From ZCTH02-B3 sp036563895 (GTDB taxonomy: Bacteria; Bacillota; Bacilli; Paenibacillales; Paenibacillaceae), in contig DATCLN010000173.1 in the NCBI GenBank assembly GCA_036563895.1, forward strand, positions 1 through 15,423: a stretch of DNA of 15,423 bases, given 5' to 3'. Each line of letters opens with the position of its first letter. The stretch's first letter is position 1. The notes under the pieces are model-generated. The model worked only from the letters and a program-made list of their open reading frames with translations. It did no database searches and was not told the DNA's origin. Both the position numbers and the translations under genes were made by a program. Shown here in pieces: positions 13,282-15,423 of this stretch.

Positions 13282-13950
13282 GCGAACTCCCGGTCCCATG
13301 GTCGACGAAACGGCGATGTTCCTCAGGTACGTGCCCTTCGCCGCGGCCGGCTTCGCGCGGATGAGCGCGTCGATCAGGGCGCGCAGGTTTTCGACGAGCT
13401 TCTCGGCATCGAACGACACCCGCCCGATCGGCGCGTGGACTTGTCCGGCCTTGTCCAGCCGGAATTCGATTTTCCCGGCTTTGATCTCCTGCACGGCCTT
13501 GGCCACGTCGAAGGTGACCGTGCCGGATTTCGGGTTCGGCATGAGCCCCCTGCCGCCGAGGATGCGGCCGAGCTTGCCGACCTCGCCCATCATGTCCGGC
13601 GTCGCCACGCAGACGTCAAAGTCGAGCCAGCCTTGCTGGATTTTCTGGATCAGGTCCTGGTCGCCGACGTAATCCGCTCCCGCGGCTTCGGCTTCCTTGG
13701 CTTTTTCGCCCTTGGCGAACACGAGCACGCGCTTCGTCTTGCCCGTTCCGTGGGGCAGAAGAACGACGCCGCGCACGTTCTGGTCCTGCTTCCTCGGGTC
13801 GACACCGAGGCGGACGGCGACTTCCACCGTCTCGTCAAATTTCGCGGAAGCCATTTCCTTTACCAGCTGAATGGCTTCCAGCGGATCGTACGCCTTTGAG
13901 CGGTCGACTTTCTTGGCGGCTTCCACATACTTTTTGCCGCGTCGGGCCAT
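13258..13950 (-). CDS. rplA: 50S ribosomal protein L1
   Basis: L1 forms the mobile L1 stalk of the 50S subunit and guides deacylated tRNA out of the E site; in E. coli it represses the L11 operon. It has 230 residues (B. subtilis 232), from MARRGKKYVEAAKKVDRSKA, with VRLGVDPRKQDQNVRGVVLLPHG-type domain I, MPNPKSGTVTFDVAKAV, and GKIEFRLDKAGQVHAPIGRVSF, ending VDTAAFR. The ATG at 13950 has AGGAGGGAGG 8 nt upstream. The last codons and stop belong to the first unit of a hairpin repeat array. It lies 120 bp after rplK, with a hairpin in the spacer. Confidence 0.98.
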   Translation of the reverse strand: MARRGKKYVEAAKKVDRSKAYDPLEAIQLVKEMASAKFDETVEVAVRLGVDPRKQDQNVRGVVLLPHGTGKTKRVLVFAKGEKAKEAEAAGADYVGDQDLIQKIQQGWLDFDVCVATPDMMGEVGKLGRILGGRGLMPNPKSGTVTFDVAKAVQEIKAGKIEFRLDKAGQVHAPIGRVSFDAEKLVENLRALIDALIRAKPAAAKGTYLRNIAVSSTMGPGVRVDTAAFR

Positions 13951-14000
13951 ATGCCCATCCTCCCTCCTGTGGTCATGACGGAAAACTTTCCTCCCACTCG

Positions 14001-14021
14001 CCGGACCTTGCGCCGGTCCGG
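14001..14021 (-). promoter_or_regulatory. 7-bp hairpin in the rplK-rplA spacer
   Basis: CCGGACC (14001-14007) and GGTCCGG (14015-14021) are perfect complements with a 7-nt loop, 50 nt after the rplK stop and about 50 nt before the rplA start. No T tract follows on the transcript. It may protect mRNA or serve as a regulatory site; no evidence decides this. Confidence 0.45.
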
Positions 14022-14070
14022 AAGGCGCGCGGCCTGCAAACCGCGTTTCACGGCTTCACGGGCGCCGGAT

Positions 14071-14496
14071 TCAGTCTTCCACCGCAATGCCCATGCTGCG
14101 TGCCGTGCCTTCGATCATGCGCATCGCCGCTTCCAGGGAATTCGCGTTGAGGTCCTGCATCTTTTGCTGGGCGATTTCGCGGATTTTCGCCCGCTTCACC
14201 GTCCCCACTTTCCGCTTGTTCGGTTCGCCGGAACCTTTTTCGATTCCCGCGGCGACACGAAGCAGAACGGCGGCCGGCGGCGTCTTGGTCTCGAACGTGA
14301 ACGAGCGGTCCTCGTACACGGTGATGACCACCGGAATGATCAGCCCGGCCTGGTCGGCGGTGCGCGCGTTGAATTCCTTGCAGAACTGCATGATGTTCAC
14401 GCCGGCCTGCCCGAGCGCGGGACCGATGGGCGGCGCCGGATTGGCCTTGCCGGCGGGCACCTGCAGTTTCAGCACCTTGATCACTTTCTTGGCCAT
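14071..14496 (-). CDS. rplK: 50S ribosomal protein L11
   Basis: L11 binds the GTPase-associated centre of 23S rRNA and is needed for RelA-dependent stringent response and thiopeptide binding. It has 141 residues, the canonical length. The N-terminal domain (1 to about 66) has the proline-rich PAGKANPAPPIGPALGQAGV and NIMQFCKEFNART. The C-terminal rRNA-binding domain has TPPAAVLLRVAAGIEKGSGE and ends MRMIEGTARSMGIAVED. The ATG at 14496 has GGAGGTGA just upstream. A GTG three codons earlier lies inside the ribosome-binding site and is rejected. The 77-bp spacer after nusG shows no good promoter but holds a perfect tandem 8-bp duplication at 14512-14527. Confidence 0.98.
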   Translation of the reverse strand: MAKKVIKVLKLQVPAGKANPAPPIGPALGQAGVNIMQFCKEFNARTADQAGLIIPVVITVYEDRSFTFETKTPPAAVLLRVAAGIEKGSGEPNKRKVGTVKRAKIREIAQQKMQDLNANSLEAAMRMIEGTARSMGIAVED

Positions 14497-14511
14497 GACG
14501 GTCACCTCCCC

Positions 14512-14527
14512 CTCCTGGTCTCCTGGT
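14512..14527. repeat. Tandem 8-bp duplication before rplK
   Basis: CTCCTGGT occurs twice in a row (14512-14519 and 14520-14527). On the transcript this gives ACCAGGAG twice, two Shine-Dalgarno-like AGGAG motifs upstream of the actual GGAGGTG site of rplK. It could be an accidental slippage product. Confidence 0.75.
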
Positions 14528-14573
14528 CCATATCGTGGTTCATCTTGCCTGAATCATGTTTTCCCGCGGTTTC

Positions 14574-15116
14574 CTACAGCTTCTCAACCTGCGAAAAATC
14601 AAGCTCGACCGGGGTTTCCCGTCCGAACATGTTGACAAGCACCTTCAGCTTGCTTTTCTCGGGCATGACCTCTTCGACCGTCGCCACGAAATTGGCGAAC
14701 GGACCGTACAGGATGCGGACGCTGTCCTTGACCTCGAACTCGACGACGGGCTTCGGCTCTTCCATCCCCATCTGGCGCAGGATCTGATCCACTTCTTCCG
14801 GATGCAGCGGAACCGGTTTCGTTCCCGAGCCGGAACCGACGAATCCGGTGACGCCCGGCGTGTTGCGCACCACGTACCAGGAGTCGTCGTCCTGGATCAT
14901 CTCCACCAGCACGTAGCCCGGATACACCTTGCGCATCACCGATTTCTTTTTGCCGTTCTTGTGGACGATCTCCTCTTCCATGGGCACCAGGATGCGGAAA
15001 ATCTTGTCCTGCATCCCCATGGAGGCGACGCGCTTCTCCAGGTTCGTCTTTACCTTGTTTTCGTATCCGGAGTACGTGTGCACCACATACCATCTTTTTT
15101 CTTTTTCTTTGTCCAT
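14574..15116 (-). CDS. nusG: Transcription termination/antitermination factor NusG
   Basis: NusG binds the RNA polymerase clamp and modulates elongation and pausing; in B. subtilis it stimulates pausing at T-rich non-template DNA. It has 180 residues (B. subtilis 177). The NGN domain shows RWYVVHTYSGYENKVKTNLE (8-27), VYPGYVLVEM (64-73) and VVRNTPGVTGFVG (82-94) with Asn85 and Thr86, the pair reported to contact DNA in B. subtilis. The KOW domain is at about 129-155 (GPFANFVA), and the protein ends FGRETPVELDFSQVEKL. The ATG at 15116 has AAGGTGG upstream. An ATG at 15143 overlaps the secE stop (TGATG) but has no ribosome-binding site. It follows secE by 26 bp. Confidence 0.97.
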   Translation of the reverse strand: MDKEKEKRWYVVHTYSGYENKVKTNLEKRVASMGMQDKIFRILVPMEEEIVHKNGKKKSVMRKVYPGYVLVEMIQDDDSWYVVRNTPGVTGFVGSGSGTKPVPLHPEEVDQILRQMGMEEPKPVVEFEVKDSVRILYGPFANFVATVEEVMPEKSKLKVLVNMFGRETPVELDFSQVEKL

Positions 15117-15142
15117 GGGAGGCCACCTTCGGTCTTCGTTCA

Positions 15143-15352
15143 TCAAATGATGAGCTCGACGAGCAAAGAGATGCCGATGTCCAGCCCCCAGAAATAGATG
15201 GTGATGATCAGCACGGTGATGATCACGACGATGGTGTAGCTCACCAGCTCTTTCCGGGTTGGCCACCGGACTTTTTTCAGCTCACTCCAGCTTTCGCCGA
15301 AAAACGAAAAAAAATTGCCGAAGCCTTGTTTCAACCTGTTCAGAAATGCCAC
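15143..15352 (-). CDS. secE: Preprotein translocase subunit SecE
   Basis: SecE is the small clamp subunit of the SecYEG protein-export channel in the cytoplasmic membrane. It has 69 residues. The cytoplasmic conserved amphipathic region ELKKVRWPTRKEL (24-36) is followed by one transmembrane segment (about 37-57, VSYTIVVIITVLIITIYF) and a short tail ISLLVELII. One membrane span is the Gram-positive form, unlike the three spans of E. coli. The start is a GTG at 15350-15352 with GGAGGT about 7 nt upstream. It follows rpmG by 42 bp and precedes nusG, the usual order in Bacilli. Confidence 0.95.
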   Translation of the reverse strand: MAFLNRLKQGFGNFFSFFGESWSELKKVRWPTRKELVSYTIVVIITVLIITIYFWGLDIGISLLVELII

Positions 15353-15373
15353 GGGGATAACCTCCAGTCTCTC

Positions 15374-15404
15374 GCGCTTGCCGCGTCCCGGCGCTTACCG
15401 CGTC
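15374..15404. repeat. 14-bp direct repeat at the end of rpmG
   Basis: GCGCTTACCGCGTC (15391-15404) and GCGCTTGCCGCGTC (15374-15387) differ at one base and lie 17 bp apart. The first includes the rpmG stop codon TAA and the codons for Thr-Arg, so the second looks like a duplicate of the gene end placed downstream. Confidence 0.7.
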
Positions 15405-15423
15405 TCGCGGTGAAGCGTATGCC
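15395..15423 (-). CDS. rpmG: 50S ribosomal protein L33, last 8 codons only
   Basis: The last eight codons before a TAA (15395-15397) encode HTLHRETR, the characteristic C-terminus of Bacillus-type L33 (compare YTLHRETK). Its position just upstream of secE fits the conserved rpmG-secE-nusG order. The rest of the gene lies outside the window, so the zinc-binding Cys residues and length cannot be judged. Too short to stand on sequence alone, but convincing with context. Confidence 0.85.

Overview
This window is the ribosomal-protein / RNA polymerase (rpo-rib) superoperon of a G+C-rich member of the Bacilli, read entirely from the minus strand. In transcription order, from high to low coordinates, it holds rpmG (last 8 codons), secE, nusG, rplK, rplA, rplJ, rplL, a ybxB/RsmC-type methyltransferase, rpoB, rpoC, rplGB (YbxF, L7Ae-like), rpsL, rpsG and fusA (first 656 codons). 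Gene order, the YbxB and YbxF genes at these positions, the 139-residue S12 with its Firmicutes-type N-terminal insertion, and the RpoB C-terminus resembling Paenibacillus RpoB from memory (GDKLxLNLE...EVGxE) all point to Paenibacillaceae. Strong G/C at third codon positions suggests a high-GC lineage such as Thermobacillus, Cohnella or a GC-rich Paenibacillus. The family placement is fairly secure; the genus is a guess.

Proteins: every gene is full length for its family and I see no frameshift or pseudogene. Catalytic and drug-target residues look wild type: RpoB rifampicin pocket D470/H480/S485, S12 K56 and K101, RpoC NADFDGDQ, EF-G G-motifs. Starts were set by Shine-Dalgarno spacing and family alignment. 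rpoB and rpoC both start with TTG and secE with GTG, and several genes begin downstream of the longest possible start.

Regulation: the interest lies in the spacers. I can support three promoters in transcription order: before rplJ, before rpoB (its -35 overlaps the methyltransferase stop), and before rplGB (TTGACA-N17-TAGTAT). The rplJ leader is an L10-leader RNA with an intrinsic terminator and a visible mutually exclusive antiterminator pairing, so the L10-L12 complex should control rplJL by attenuation. The rpoB leader, about 205 nt, carries five tandem 9-bp repeats, two GGGTGTT-plus-T-tract elements and a second terminator-like hairpin, and may be another attenuator.

Repeats: four tandem ~40-bp hairpin units sit after rplA, the first being the 3' end of rplA itself with its stop codon. 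A 14-bp duplicate of the rpmG 3' end, a ~22-bp duplicate after rpoC, and an 8-bp tandem duplicate before rplK show the same habit of short spacer duplication. One hairpin from the rplA array recurs (16 of 17 bases) beside the rpsL ribosome-binding site. No mobile element, CRISPR array, tRNA, rRNA or plus-strand gene was found. The gene content is conserved housekeeping and I see no new protein system; the candidates for novelty are RNA leaders and repeats.
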